Assembly: GCF_022138605.1 (NCBI RefSeq)
Contig: NZ_JACBFS010000006.1
Span: forward strand, 242,364-306,363
From: Xanthobacter sp. NM-25
GTDB lineage: Bacteria > Pseudomonadota > Alphaproteobacteria > Rhizobiales > Xanthobacteraceae
DNA length: 64,000 nucleotides
Reading direction: 5' to 3'
The notes below the pieces were generated by a model. The model made no database searches. It was not told the origin of the DNA and worked only from the letters and a program-made list of their open reading frames with translations. The translations under genes were made by a program, and so were the position numbers. Within the stretch, counting starts at the first letter, position 1. The number at the start of each line of letters is the position of its first letter. Shown one piece after another: positions 15,454-24,649 of this stretch.

Positions 15454-16803
15454 TCACGCCGCACGGGCGATGGCTCCGGCGAGGATCTCCGCCATCTCGC
15501 CGATCTGCGCCGGCGTGACGATCAGCGGCGGCGACAAAGCGATGATGTCGCCGGTGACGCGGATCAACAGGCCCTTGGCGAGGCAGTCCACGAACACGTC
15601 ATAGGCGCGCGCTCCCGGCGCGCCGGGCCGGGACTCCAGCTCGATGCCCGCGACGAGGCCGATGGTGCGGATGTCCGACACATGGGGCGCGGCTTTCAGG
15701 CCGTGCATGGTGTCCGCCCACAGATCGGCCAGGCCGGCGCCACGGGTGAGCAGGCCCTCTTCCGCATAGATGTCGAGGGTGGCGAGACCGGCGGCACAGG
15801 CCACCGGATGGCCGGAATAGGTGTAGCCGTGGAACAGCTCGATGGCCTCCACCGGCCCCTGCATCATCGCATCATGCACCGCCCGGCTCACGAACACCGC
15901 ACCCATGGGCACGGCGCCGTTGGTGATGCCCTTGGCGGTGGTCACGAGATCCGGCACCACGCCGAAATAGTCGGTGGCGAAGGGCGCGCCCAGGCGACCG
16001 AAACCTGTGATGACCTCATCGAAAATCAGCAGGATGCCGTATTTTTTGGTGATCTCCCGCAGCCGCTCCAGATAGCCCTTGGGCGGCAGCAGCACGCCGG
16101 TGGAACCGGCCATGGGCTCGACGATGACAGCGGCGATGGTATCCGCCCCATGCAGGCCCACCAGGCGCTCCAGATCGTCCGCCAGTTCCACCCCATGCTC
16201 GGGCAGGCCGCGCACGAAGCGGTTGCGGGCGGGATCATGGGTGTGGCGCAGGTGATCCACCCCCGGCAGCAGCGGGCCGAAGGTGCGCCGGTTGTTGACG
16301 AGGCCGCCCACCGAGATGCCGCCGAAGCCCACCCCGTGATAGCCGCGCTCGCGGCCGATGAGCCGGGTGCGGGTGCCCTGGCCAATGGCGCGCTGATAGG
16401 CGAGCGCGATCTTCAGCGCCGTATCCACCGATTCCGAACCGGAGCCGGTGAAGAAGACGCGGTCGAGCCCCGCCTCCGGCCCGCCGGGGGCGATGGCCGC
16501 GAGCCGTTCGGCGAATTCAAAGGCGAGCGGATGGCCCATCTGGAAGGAGGGCGCATAATCGAGGGTGGCGAGCTGCCGCCCCACCGCCTCGGCGATGCTG
16601 GCGCGGCCGTGGCCGGCGTTCACGCACCACAGGCCCGCCGTGCCATCCAGCACCTTCGCCCCGTCCACGGTGGTGTAATACATGCCCTCGGCCGCAGCCA
16701 GCAGCCGCGGCGCCGCCTTGAACTGGCGGTTGGCGGTAAAGGGCATCCAATAGGCATCGAGCGGGGCGGCGTTGGACAAGGCGGGCTTGGGGGCAGCGGT
16801 CAT
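15454..16803 (-). CDS. Omega-amino acid (beta-alanine):pyruvate aminotransferase, class III
   Basis: This 449-residue PLP enzyme moves the terminal amino group of beta-alanine or similar amines to pyruvate; from beta-alanine the product is malonate semialdehyde. LDAYWMPFTANRQFKAAPRL near the N-terminus is typical of this subgroup, as are LDYAPSFQMGHPLAFEFAER and GRERGYHGVGFGG. Lys291 in TTAKGITNGAVPMG is the PLP lysine, and Asp262 in FDEVITGFGR binds the pyridine nitrogen. I chose the ATG at 16803, preceded by AAGGAGA; the in-frame start at 16905 would enter the regulator's upstream region. It is divergent from an XRE-cupin regulator. Substrate range (beta-alanine, taurine, polyamine derivatives) is not fixed by the sequence. 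Confidence 0.88.
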   Translation of the reverse strand: MTAAPKPALSNAAPLDAYWMPFTANRQFKAAPRLLAAAEGMYYTTVDGAKVLDGTAGLWCVNAGHGRASIAEAVGRQLATLDYAPSFQMGHPLAFEFAERLAAIAPGGPEAGLDRVFFTGSGSESVDTALKIALAYQRAIGQGTRTRLIGRERGYHGVGFGGISVGGLVNNRRTFGPLLPGVDHLRHTHDPARNRFVRGLPEHGVELADDLERLVGLHGADTIAAVIVEPMAGSTGVLLPPKGYLERLREITKKYGILLIFDEVITGFGRLGAPFATDYFGVVPDLVTTAKGITNGAVPMGAVFVSRAVHDAMMQGPVEAIELFHGYTYSGHPVACAAGLATLDIYAEEGLLTRGAGLADLWADTMHGLKAAPHVSDIRTIGLVAGIELESRPGAPGARAYDVFVDCLAKGLLIRVTGDIIALSPPLIVTPAQIGEMAEILAGAIARAA

Positions 16804-16891
16804 CGGAAGGTCTCCTTCGCGGCCAGCAGATCCGGTTCGCGATTTGCCAACAAGTCCTTTTCTTGATTCCCACAACCTACTGATTTCTAAT

Positions 16892-16901
16892 GATCGTGAT
16901 C
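16892..16901. promoter_or_regulatory. GATC-GT-GATC element in the aminotransferase/regulator spacer
   Basis: GATCGTGATC is a short inverted repeat in the 140-bp divergent spacer (16804-16943), upstream of the chosen start of the XRE-cupin gene. It is a weak operator candidate. I see no convincing -35/-10 pair here. Confidence 0.2.
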
Positions 16902-16943
16902 GCATCTGTTGCGGATCTTGAACGCGTGAAACAGGGGGATGCC

Positions 16944-17492
16944 ATGGAGATGGATGTGGGCGCGCGGCTGCGCTTCGTGCGCACCCGGCATGGCCTCTCC
17001 CAGCGGGCCCTCGCCAAGCGCGCCGGGGTCACCAATTCCTCCATCTCGCTGATCGAATCCAATGCGGTGAACCCCTCGGTGGGGGCGCTGAAGCGCATCC
17101 TCGACGGCATCCCCATCGGCCTTGCGGAATTTTTCGCTCTGGAGCCGGAGAAGCCCACCCAGGTGTTCTATGCGGCCGAAGAATTGGTGGAGATCGGCAA
17201 GGGCGCCATCTCCTATCGCCAGATCGGCGACAGCCTGTTCGGCCGGGCCCTGCAGATCTTGAAGGAGCACTACGCCCCCGGTGCCGATACCGGCCGGGTG
17301 CCCCTCGCCCACGAGGGGGAGGAAGGCGGCATCATCCTGTCCGGCCGGCTGGAGGTGACGGTGGATGGCGAGCGGCGCATCCTCGGGCCGGGCGACGCTT
17401 ATTATTTCGAGAGCCGCCGGCCCCATCGCTTCCGCTGCGTGGGACCCGAGCCGTGCGAGCTGGTCAGTGCCCTGACCCCGCCGAGCTTCTGA
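16944..17492 (+). CDS. XRE-family regulator with C-terminal cupin domain (PuuR-like)
   Basis: This 182-residue regulator has an N-terminal helix-turn-helix (GLSQRALAKRAGVTNSSISL, residues about 17-40) and a cupin domain from about residue 100, with LGPGDAYYFESRRPHRFRC. The layout matches PuuR-type regulators of amine catabolism. I chose the ATG at 16944 because AGGGGG lies five bases upstream and the DNA-binding domain begins at once; an in-frame start at 16890 adds 18 residues. It is divergent from the aminotransferase it probably controls. It is much shorter than the other XRE-cupin protein at 9059 and lacks the charged tail. Confidence 0.88.
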   Translation: MEMDVGARLRFVRTRHGLSQRALAKRAGVTNSSISLIESNAVNPSVGALKRILDGIPIGLAEFFALEPEKPTQVFYAAEELVEIGKGAISYRQIGDSLFGRALQILKEHYAPGADTGRVPLAHEGEEGGIILSGRLEVTVDGERRILGPGDAYYFESRRPHRFRCVGPEPCELVSALTPPSF

Positions 17493-17504
17493 CCCCCCAA
17501 CGCA

Positions 17505-17537
17505 AGATCGCGCCGGGCGGGGTGCCCGGCGCGATCT
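17505..17537. terminator. Strong bidirectional hairpin between convergent genes
   Basis: A perfect 14-bp stem (17505-17518 with 17524-17537) with a 5-nt GGGGT loop fills the 66-bp gap between the XRE-cupin stop and the hyuB stop. It can act on both strands. The T-run after it is short (TGTTTCTC). Confidence 0.75.
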
Positions 17538-17558
17538 CATGTTTCTCAGGCGCAACCG

Positions 17559-19196
17559 TCAGCTGGCGGCGGTCACCTTGCCCTGGCGGATGTCCTCGGC
17601 GATGGCGGCGGGGTCGCGCTCCTCGGCCGGGCCATAGCCGCCGGCACCCGCCATCTCGAAGCGCAGCACGTCGCCGGCGTTGAAGCGGCGGGTGAATTTG
17701 GAGGGCAGAGGCTCCGCCGCCGCCGTGCCCGGATTGAGAATGGAGCGGGCATGGGCGCCGCCCTCACCGCCGAACAGGCCGAAGGGCTGGGACTTGAAAC
17801 GATCGGAGCGCACCTGCACCTGCACGTCGTCCGCCAGCAGCCGATACTGCCGCACCAGGCCGAGCCCGCCGCGATAGCGCCCGGCGCCGCCGGTATCCGG
17901 CAGGAAGCCGTATTCGTCGATCCGCAGCGGGTTTTCCGCCTCGATCAGCTCCACCGGCACATTGGCGAGATTGCCGATGCAATAGGGGCCGGCATCCTGC
18001 CCATCGGCATCGGGCCCGCCGCCGAGGCTGGTGTTGTTGTGGAATTCCAGATGCAGGAAGCGCCGGCCCGCCCCGTCCGCCCCGGAGGCGGCGATGGCGA
18101 ATTCCGAGCCGCCGGCACAGGCCGGCATGCGGCCGGGCAGCAGCAGCGCCAGGGCCCCGAGCACGATGGAGCGCAGCCGGAAGCCCACCTGCCCGCGCGA
18201 GCCCACCGCCGCCGGGAAGCTCACGTCCACGAAGGTGCCCGGCCGGGTGTTCACGGTGATGGCGCGATAGAGCCCCGCATTGTTGGGGATCTGCGGGCCG
18301 AGCACGGTGCGGATGGCGGCATAGGTGCAGGAAACGGCGAAGGCCCGGTTGCAATGCACCGCCCCGCCCTTGTCATCGTCGGTCTGCGAAAAATCGGCGA
18401 TGATCTCGCTGCCCTTTTTGGTCAGCTTCAGGTGGATGCGGATGGGCCCGTTGCCGACGCCGTCGTCATCGTTCCACTCCACGAACTCCACCTCGCCGTC
18501 GGGCAGCGCGGCGATGTCGGCGCGGGTCAGGGTCTCGGCGTAATTGATGAGGTCGTCGAGATAGGCTTCGAGCACGTCGGGCTGCCAGCTGCGGGCGAGC
18601 TTCTCCACCTCGGCGGCGGCGGCGTCCAAAGCGGCGAGCTGGGCCCGCACATCGCCCATCACCCGGTCCGGCACGCGGGTATTGAACGCGATGATGCGCA
18701 TGAGGGTCTCGTTGGGCACCCCCTTTTGCACCATCTTCACCGGCGGAATACGCAGCCCCTCCTCGAACACCTCCATGCTGTCGGCGGCATTGCCGCCGGG
18801 CACCCGGCCGCCGAGGTCCGAATGGTGCAGGATGAGGCTGACGATGGCCACCCGCCGGCCGTCCACATAGACCGGCTTGAAGGTGAAGATGTCGTTCAGG
18901 TGGCTGCAGCCCGAATAGGGATCGTTGCTGGCCAGCACGTCGCCTTCATGGATGTCGTCGCCGAAATGGGCGAGGCAGGCTTCCAGCGCCGGCATCACCA
19001 CGCCAAGATGCACCGGCACGGCGAGGCCCTGGGCCACCAGCCGGCCCTGCGCGTCGCAGACGGCGGCCGAGAAGTCCATGGAGTTCTTAACGTTGGAGGT
19101 GCGCGCGGTGCGCGTCACCATCACCAGCGCGTTGTCGGCGGTGGTGACCAGGGCGTTCTTGAGGAGCTCCCGGCGCACCGGATCAATGGTGATCAT
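17559..19196 (-). CDS. hyuB: Hydantoinase B/oxoprolinase family subunit (first copy)
   Basis: This 545-residue protein is the B subunit of an ATP-dependent N-methylhydantoinase/5-oxoprolinase-type enzyme. Family-typical parts are DFSAAVCDAQGRLVAQGLAV near the start, GDVLASNDPYSGCSHLNDI, HHSDLGGRVPGGNAADS, and the glycine-rich ending RRFNAGDVLRFEMAGAGGYG. I chose the ATG at 19196, directly after AGGAGAG; an in-frame start at 19259 lies inside hyuA. It ends the leftward operon starting at 27344. HyuA and HyuB would together open a cyclic amide or a related substrate using ATP. An acetone-carboxylase role is unlikely because no small third subunit is present. Confidence 0.88.
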   Translation of the reverse strand: MITIDPVRRELLKNALVTTADNALVMVTRTARTSNVKNSMDFSAAVCDAQGRLVAQGLAVPVHLGVVMPALEACLAHFGDDIHEGDVLASNDPYSGCSHLNDIFTFKPVYVDGRRVAIVSLILHHSDLGGRVPGGNAADSMEVFEEGLRIPPVKMVQKGVPNETLMRIIAFNTRVPDRVMGDVRAQLAALDAAAAEVEKLARSWQPDVLEAYLDDLINYAETLTRADIAALPDGEVEFVEWNDDDGVGNGPIRIHLKLTKKGSEIIADFSQTDDDKGGAVHCNRAFAVSCTYAAIRTVLGPQIPNNAGLYRAITVNTRPGTFVDVSFPAAVGSRGQVGFRLRSIVLGALALLLPGRMPACAGGSEFAIAASGADGAGRRFLHLEFHNNTSLGGGPDADGQDAGPYCIGNLANVPVELIEAENPLRIDEYGFLPDTGGAGRYRGGLGLVRQYRLLADDVQVQVRSDRFKSQPFGLFGGEGGAHARSILNPGTAAAEPLPSKFTRRFNAGDVLRFEMAGAGGYGPAEERDPAAIAEDIRQGKVTAAS

Positions 19197-19206
19197 GTTT
19201 CTCTCC

Positions 19207-21294
19207 TCAAGCGGGGCGGCGCGTGAGCACCACATTGTTCCAGTCGTCGATGGCCGCATCCCAGCCGGGCAACACCACCACCGTAGTGTCGTATTCCTCG
19301 ATGATGAGCGGGCCGGCGATGGGGCGCGCGGTGAGGGCGCGGCGCGGCATCACCGGCGTTTCGATCCAGCCGGCCTCGCCAAAGAAGGCGCGCCGCGCGG
19401 TCTGGGCGGCGGTCTTCTCGGCGCCACGCTGCACATGGTCGGGCATGCGCGGGGCTTCCGGCACGCCGTGGCACACCAGCTTCAGGGACACGAACTGGAT
19501 CGCCTCCCCCGGCGAGGCATAGCCGAACACAGCACGGTGCTCCGCATGGAAGGCGGCTTCCAGCTCCGCCAGGGCATTCTCGCCCTCCGGCACCGGCAGG
19601 GTGAGCGGCGCGGTCTGGCCGAGGTAGCGCAGATTGGCGAACAGGGCGAGATGACGCCGGCTCGCGTCCCGGAAGCCCTCCGAGAGCAGCATCTCCACCC
19701 CGCGCGCCACCAAAGGCGCGGCGGCGGCATCGAGGGCGGCGCGGTCCACCTCGGCGAGGCGCTTGTAGAAAGCCGCCACCAGTTGGTGCTCCACATCGGC
19801 GAACAGCATGCCCAGGGCGCTGAACAGGCCGGCCACCGGCGGCACCACGATGCGCGTCATGCCGGCGGCATGGGCCAGGGTGCAGGCATGCACCGGCCCG
19901 TTCCCGCCGATGGCGAGCATGGTGTACTGGGAGGGATCGCGCCCCTTCTCAGAGGACACACCGCGCAGGGCGCGCAGCATGGTGGCATCGGCGATGGCAT
20001 GGATGCCGTAAGCAGTGTCGGTGATGGAGAGCCCCACCTTCTCGCCCAGGGCCGCCATGGCCGTCCGCGCGCCCTCAATGTCGAGGGAGAGCTCGCCGCT
20101 CACCAGGGCCTTCGGGTTGAGATAGCCCAGCAGCAGATTGGCGTCGGTGACGGTGGGGTCGGTGCCGCCCCGGCCATAGGCCACCGGGCCGGGCTCGGCG
20201 CCGGCGCTGCGCGGGCCCACCAGAAGGCCGCCGGCGGCATCGCTGGCGGCGATGGAGCCGCCGCCCGCCCCCACCTCGGCGATATCGATAGTGGGCACCT
20301 GCACCGGATAGCCGGCGCCCTTGATCATGCGCGTGCCGAGCGCGGCGCCGCCGCCCACCTCGGTCTCGGGGCAGAGCGAGAAGGCGTGCTGCTCGATGAC
20401 GGTGGCCTTGGCGGTGGTGCCGCCCATGTCGAACACCAGCATGTCGCCCACGTCGATCTTCACGCCCAGCCGCTGGCCGCCCAGCACGCCGGCGGCGGGG
20501 CCGCTCTCGATGATGTCGATGGGCTGGCGCGCCACCACGTCGCCGGGGGAAATGCCGCCGCTCGACTGCATGATCATCAGCGGCGCGGTGATGCCGAGCC
20601 GGTCGAGCCGCGCCTTCAGGGCATCCACATAGCGGCCCACCACCGGGCGGATATAGGAATTCACCACCGTGGTGCTGGTGCGCTCGTATTCACCGAGCTG
20701 CGGCAGCAGGTCCACCGAGGCGGTCACCGGCACGCCGGGCAGGCGCTCGGCCAGGATCGCCGCCGCCTCGCGCTCGTGGCTGGCATTGACGTAGGAATTG
20801 ATGAAGGTGACGGAGACCGCCTCCACCCCTTCCGCCTTCAGGGTGGCGGCCGCTGCCTCCAGGCTGTCGCGGTCGAGGGGGATCAGCTCGGCGCCACCGG
20901 CGTCGATGCGGCCTTCCACCTCCAGGCGCAGGCGCCGCTCCACCAGGGGATCGGGCTTGCGATAATGGATGTCGTAGAGGCGTGGGGTGCGGTAGCGGCC
21001 GATTTCCAGCACGTCGCGGAAGCCGCGGGTGGTGACAAGGCCCACCTTGGCGCCCTTGCGCTCGATGATGGTGTTGGTGGCCACGGTGGTGGCGTGCACG
21101 AACTCGCCGATGTCGGCCGCGTCCACCGACAGCTCGGCGAGCAGCGCCGAGACGCCGGTTTCGATGCCCTGGCTGTAGTCCTTCGGCGTCGAAAGCACCT
21201 TCTTGCTGAAGATGGTGCCGTCATCCCGCATCAGCACGACATCGGTGAAGGTGCCCCCGATGTCCACACCGAGGCGATAGGAAGTCCGCTTCAT
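19207..21294 (-). CDS. hyuA: Hydantoinase A/oxoprolinase family subunit (first copy)
   Basis: A 695-residue actin-like ATPase-fold subunit. The N-terminal phosphate loop LGVDIGGTFTDVVLM is followed by VHATTVATNTIIERKGAKVG and GLVTTRGFRDVLEIGRYRTP. The second nucleotide motif is MLVFDMGGTTAKATVIE, and GAGGGSIAASDAAGGLLVGP lies after it. It is 10 nt ahead of hyuB. Length and order match the HyuA half of hydantoinases that are separate genes in bacteria. The substrate is unknown. The neighbouring D-amino-acid-type PLP enzyme and PrpD-family protein suggest an amino-acid-derived cyclic or N-substituted compound. Confidence 0.9.
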   Translation of the reverse strand: MKRTSYRLGVDIGGTFTDVVLMRDDGTIFSKKVLSTPKDYSQGIETGVSALLAELSVDAADIGEFVHATTVATNTIIERKGAKVGLVTTRGFRDVLEIGRYRTPRLYDIHYRKPDPLVERRLRLEVEGRIDAGGAELIPLDRDSLEAAAATLKAEGVEAVSVTFINSYVNASHEREAAAILAERLPGVPVTASVDLLPQLGEYERTSTTVVNSYIRPVVGRYVDALKARLDRLGITAPLMIMQSSGGISPGDVVARQPIDIIESGPAAGVLGGQRLGVKIDVGDMLVFDMGGTTAKATVIEQHAFSLCPETEVGGGAALGTRMIKGAGYPVQVPTIDIAEVGAGGGSIAASDAAGGLLVGPRSAGAEPGPVAYGRGGTDPTVTDANLLLGYLNPKALVSGELSLDIEGARTAMAALGEKVGLSITDTAYGIHAIADATMLRALRGVSSEKGRDPSQYTMLAIGGNGPVHACTLAHAAGMTRIVVPPVAGLFSALGMLFADVEHQLVAAFYKRLAEVDRAALDAAAAPLVARGVEMLLSEGFRDASRRHLALFANLRYLGQTAPLTLPVPEGENALAELEAAFHAEHRAVFGYASPGEAIQFVSLKLVCHGVPEAPRMPDHVQRGAEKTAAQTARRAFFGEAGWIETPVMPRRALTARPIAGPLIIEEYDTTVVVLPGWDAAIDDWNNVVLTRRPA

Positions 21295-21321
21295 GTTGGT
21301 TCCGTCGATGTTTGAACGGGC

Positions 21322-22425
21322 TCAGCGCAGCCGCGCGCCCGCGGGGATGGGCCACACATGGGCGATGCGCCCGTCGCGTATGGCGTAGATTTCGCTGTGG
21401 AGATGCACGGTGGTGTCGGCATAGCCCACCACGTAGCGCAGCCGATCGCCCACCCGCGGGGTGGCGCTGGGCGCGGCCAGCTCGATCTTGCCGTGCTCGG
21501 CGGAAAAGCCCACCTGCGCCACCTGCGGCACATCGAGCGGCACCGGCGTGCCGGCATCGGTGCTCATGGCCTTCTTGCCGGCATCGGTGATGATGCGGGT
21601 AGGCGTCGGCCGGCTGGTGACGGTGGCCAGCACCGTCAGCGCATATTCGAGCGGCACGTGGTAGAGGTCGTGATAATGCACGTCGCCGAACAGGATGCCG
21701 CCGGCCTGGATCTCGGTGACACCGGGCACGAAGGCCGAGGTGGCATAGGTGCCGGTGCCACCGCAGCTCACGATGTCGACGGGGATGCCCTGGGCCCGGC
21801 ACAGATCGGCGCTCGCCACCAGGGAGCCCACCGCCGCGGTGATGGCGTGGCGCTTCTCCTCAGGATCAGCGATGCGGGTGGTGTGGCCCTCCCAAGTCAT
21901 CACCCCGGTGAGACGCAGCGACGGATAGGTGGTGATGACGCGCGCCAGATCGAGCACCGGCGCCCCCGGCAGCACGCCGGCGCGGGCGGTGCCCGTATCC
22001 ACCTCGATGAACACCCGGAGGACAACCCCGGCCTTGACCGCGGCGGCGGCCAGCGCCGCCACATTGTCCGGCCCGTCCACCGCCACCGCCACGTCGGCGC
22101 GGGCCTGCAGGCGCATCAGGCGGGCGATCTTGATAGGGCCCACCACTTGGTTGGCGATGAGGATGTCGGAAATGCCCGCATCCACCAGCATCTCGGCTTC
22201 CGAGACCTTGGCGCAGGTGATGCCGATGGCACCCGCCGCCATCTCCAGGCGCGCCATGTCCGGGGACTTGTGCACCTTGCAGTGCGGCCGCCAGTTGACG
22301 CCGGCGGCCCGGCAGACGCCGACGATGCTCTGGAGATTGCGCTCCATGATGTCGAGATCCACCAGCAGCGCCGGGGTATCGATGGCGTCGAGGGGGGCGC
22401 CGATCAGCTCGGCGAAGCCGCTCAC
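21322..22425 (-). CDS. D-threonine aldolase/D-serine dehydratase-like PLP enzyme (alanine racemase N-terminal fold)
   Basis: A 367-residue fold-type III PLP protein. The N-terminal barrel has DTPALLVDLDIMERN and the PLP-lysine motif RPHCKVHKSPDMAR, with Lys50 the likely Schiff-base lysine. The C-terminal domain contains FSAEHGKIEL and TVHLHSEIYAIRDG, the region where D-threonine aldolase/D-serine dehydratase relatives bind a metal. Family reactions are retro-aldol cleavage of D-3-hydroxyamino acids or elimination. It begins with GTG overlapping the PrpD-family stop (GTGA). Its place before hyuAB suggests it acts on the same nitrogen-containing substrate. The metal-site residues differ from the classical pattern, so activity is uncertain. 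Confidence 0.82.
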   Translation of the reverse strand: MSGFAELIGAPLDAIDTPALLVDLDIMERNLQSIVGVCRAAGVNWRPHCKVHKSPDMARLEMAAGAIGITCAKVSEAEMLVDAGISDILIANQVVGPIKIARLMRLQARADVAVAVDGPDNVAALAAAAVKAGVVLRVFIEVDTGTARAGVLPGAPVLDLARVITTYPSLRLTGVMTWEGHTTRIADPEEKRHAITAAVGSLVASADLCRAQGIPVDIVSCGGTGTYATSAFVPGVTEIQAGGILFGDVHYHDLYHVPLEYALTVLATVTSRPTPTRIITDAGKKAMSTDAGTPVPLDVPQVAQVGFSAEHGKIELAAPSATPRVGDRLRYVVGYADTTVHLHSEIYAIRDGRIAHVWPIPAGARLR

Positions 22426-23870
22426 TTCAGCACCTCCGGCCGGCAGGCGAGGAACAGGCTCACCACGTCGCGGGCCTCGTCCAGCGCGTCGAGATTCATC
22501 ACCGTCGCCTGCAGCGCCGCCACCGGCGCGTCGGGGGCGTTGAAGCCCCAGCGCAGGCAGGAGGCGAATTTGGCGAACACCTCCGCCTCGCTCATGGGCT
22601 CCTCGGGGGCGCCCTTCATGGTCTGGCGCTCGGCCACCAGGGTGCGGCCGTCGGCAAGCTCCAGCACCACCCGGGCGGGGGCGATGGCGGTGGGTTCGAT
22701 ATCGGCACCGGCGATGGTGGAGAAGCGGGCGGCGAACGCCACGTCATCGGCGCGGATGCGATCGGGCGTGAAGCTGCCGATCTCCACGCCGCCATCCACC
22801 AGCGCGGCGGCGAAGGCATAAGCGGCGTTGAACTGGGCATGCACCACGGGATTGGCATGGGTGCGATCGAACGGCGCGCCGACGATCTTGCGGTTCACCT
22901 CGCTCAATTCGATGGTGCCGCGCACGATGTCTTGCGGCTTCACCCCCTGCGCCCGCAGCTCCAGCGCCAGCTGGATGGTGGTGTGCACGCAGCGGCAGCA
23001 TGGATAGGGCTTCATGGAGAGGTCGCGCACGTGCCAGGACGTGCCGAGCCCCTCGGTGAGAATTTCCGGCTTCACCTCGCCCCGCTCATAGAGCTTGAAC
23101 AGGCCCGCCTCGCCCTCCAGGAACCGCACCGGACCAGTGATGCCGTTGGCGGCGAGATGGGCGGCGAGCACGCCGGAACGGGCGGCAAAGCCGGGCCCGA
23201 CCCGCTTCGCCAGCGCCCCGTCGGCGATGAACTGGGTGGTGCCGGACAATTGCACGAAGGCGAGGGCCAAAGCGTTCAGCGTGTGCTCGGCATCGAGCCC
23301 GAACACCTTGGCGGCCGCCGCGGCGGCGGAGATGGTGCCGAGCGCCGTGGTGGGGTGCCAGCCCTTCCCCAGCGAATTGTAGCAGGTGAGGCCGAGCCGG
23401 CAGAACACTTCCACGCCCACCGCCAGCGCCGTAATCATCTCGCGGCCGGAAACCGGGGTCTCCTTCGCCTCCACCGCCGCCAGCACAGCCGGCAGCACCA
23501 CGCAGAACACATGCACCCGGGCCGGATCATGCTGGTCGTCGAAATCGAGGCTGTGGGCGGCGGCGCCATTGGCGAGCGCGGCGGTGGCGGGGTTGGCGGT
23601 GCGGCCGGTGAGCAGCATCGTCGCCTTTCCGCAGGCCTCCCAGGCCGACAGGGCGGCGGTCAATTCGGCCATGCCCGGCGCCCGCGCCGCGCCGCCGATC
23701 ACCCCCAGGGTATCGAGGGTGAACAACTTGACGATGCGCACCACATCCGCCGGGAGATCCTCGAAGCTGAGGCCGGCGAGGGTGGTGGCGACGGCCCGTC
23801 CGATCGCGGGATCGGCGGGCGGCAGGGGCGTGCGGGCAGCGGGCGTGCGGGCAGGGGTCATCTGGTTCAT
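22422..23870 (-). CDS. MmgE/PrpD family protein (second copy)
   Basis: A 482-residue MmgE/PrpD member with DTLGVIGGAARAPGMAELTA, ANGAAAHSLDFDDQHDPARV, LGKGWHPTTALGTISAAAAA and MKPYPCCRCVHTTIQLALEL. It shares the family pattern with the copy at 14035 but is clearly a different subfamily. The family includes dehydratases, decarboxylases and epimerases such as iminodisuccinate epimerase. Next to a D-amino-acid PLP enzyme and hydantoinase subunits, an epimerase role is possible but is only inference. Translation is coupled to the PLP gene by a 4-nt overlap. Confidence 0.82.
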   Translation of the reverse strand: MNQMTPARTPAARTPLPPADPAIGRAVATTLAGLSFEDLPADVVRIVKLFTLDTLGVIGGAARAPGMAELTAALSAWEACGKATMLLTGRTANPATAALANGAAAHSLDFDDQHDPARVHVFCVVLPAVLAAVEAKETPVSGREMITALAVGVEVFCRLGLTCYNSLGKGWHPTTALGTISAAAAAAKVFGLDAEHTLNALALAFVQLSGTTQFIADGALAKRVGPGFAARSGVLAAHLAANGITGPVRFLEGEAGLFKLYERGEVKPEILTEGLGTSWHVRDLSMKPYPCCRCVHTTIQLALELRAQGVKPQDIVRGTIELSEVNRKIVGAPFDRTHANPVVHAQFNAAYAFAAALVDGGVEIGSFTPDRIRADDVAFAARFSTIAGADIEPTAIAPARVVLELADGRTLVAERQTMKGAPEEPMSEAEVFAKFASCLRWGFNAPDAPVAALQATVMNLDALDEARDVVSLFLACRPEVLK

Positions 23871-23892
23871 GGCGTCACGCAGGGATACGGGT

Positions 23893-24648
23893 TCAGGCGT
23901 GGATGTCGTGTCGGAGGAGATCGGAGATCTCCCGCCGCAGGTCCAGGAAGGCGGGATCGAGCTTCATGCTCTCCTGCCGGGGCCGGGCGAACGGCACCAC
24001 GATTTCCCGCAGCACATGGGCCGGGCGCTTGCTGAACACCAGGATGCGATCGGCGAGGTAGAGCGCTTCCTCGATGCCGTGGGTGACGAACAGCACCATC
24101 TTGCGCTCCGCTTCCCAGATGCGGACCAGCTCGTCCTGCAGGATGTCGCGGGTCTGCACGTCGAGGGCGCCGAACGGCTCGTCCATCAAGAGCAGGCTGG
24201 GGCGGATGCAGAAGGCGCGGGCGATGCCCACCCGCTGCTGCATGCCGCCGGAGAGCTGGTGCGGCCAGGCGTGCTCGAAGCCGCCAAGGCCGACGAGGTG
24301 CAGGTAATGCCGGGCCTGCTCCAGCCGCTCGGCCTTGCCGACACCCATCACCTCCAGCCCGAAGGCGACGTTCTCCAAGGCGGTGCGCCAGGGGAACAGG
24401 TCCGCCCCCTGGAACACCATGCCGCGACCGGTGCCGGTCTTGCCGGTGATGTCCTTGCCATCCAGCAGGATGGTTCCGGAATCCGCCGGCACCAGGCCGT
24501 TGATGATCTGCAGCAAGGTGGACTTGCCGCAGCCGGAGGGGCCGAGGAGCGCGACGAACTCGCCCTCCTCCACCTCCAGCGACTGATCCACCAGCACCGG
24601 TGCGCCGCCGAAGGCCTTGGAGACGTTCTTGACGGAAAGATGAGCCAT
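23893..24648 (-). CDS. ABC transporter ATP-binding protein, NitT/TauT (SsuB) family
   Basis: A 251-residue ATPase with Walker A LLGPSGCGKSTLLQI, Q-loop VFQGADLFPWRTALEN, signature HQLSGGMQQRVGIARAF and Walker B LLLMDEPFGALD, ending with the switch histidine in VLFVTHGIEEAL. Length and FPWRTALENVAFGLE are typical of ATPases serving sulfonate, taurine, nitrate or pyrimidine-precursor importers. It directly follows the binding-protein gene (1-nt gap) and powers import through the two permeases at 25762 and 26514. Confidence 0.92.
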   Translation of the reverse strand: MAHLSVKNVSKAFGGAPVLVDQSLEVEEGEFVALLGPSGCGKSTLLQIINGLVPADSGTILLDGKDITGKTGTGRGMVFQGADLFPWRTALENVAFGLEVMGVGKAERLEQARHYLHLVGLGGFEHAWPHQLSGGMQQRVGIARAFCIRPSLLLMDEPFGALDVQTRDILQDELVRIWEAERKMVLFVTHGIEEALYLADRILVFSKRPAHVLREIVVPFARPRQESMKLDPAFLDLRREISDLLRHDIHA

Positions 24649-24649
24649 T

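Noticed and set aside
17559..21294. HyuA/HyuB as acetone carboxylase subunits
   Set aside because: Acetone carboxylase needs a small third subunit gene, which is absent; the hydantoinase/oxoprolinase group fits better.
18925..21315. A 796-codon plus-strand frame opposite hyuA
   Set aside because: Shadow of a real gene; no motif supports it.
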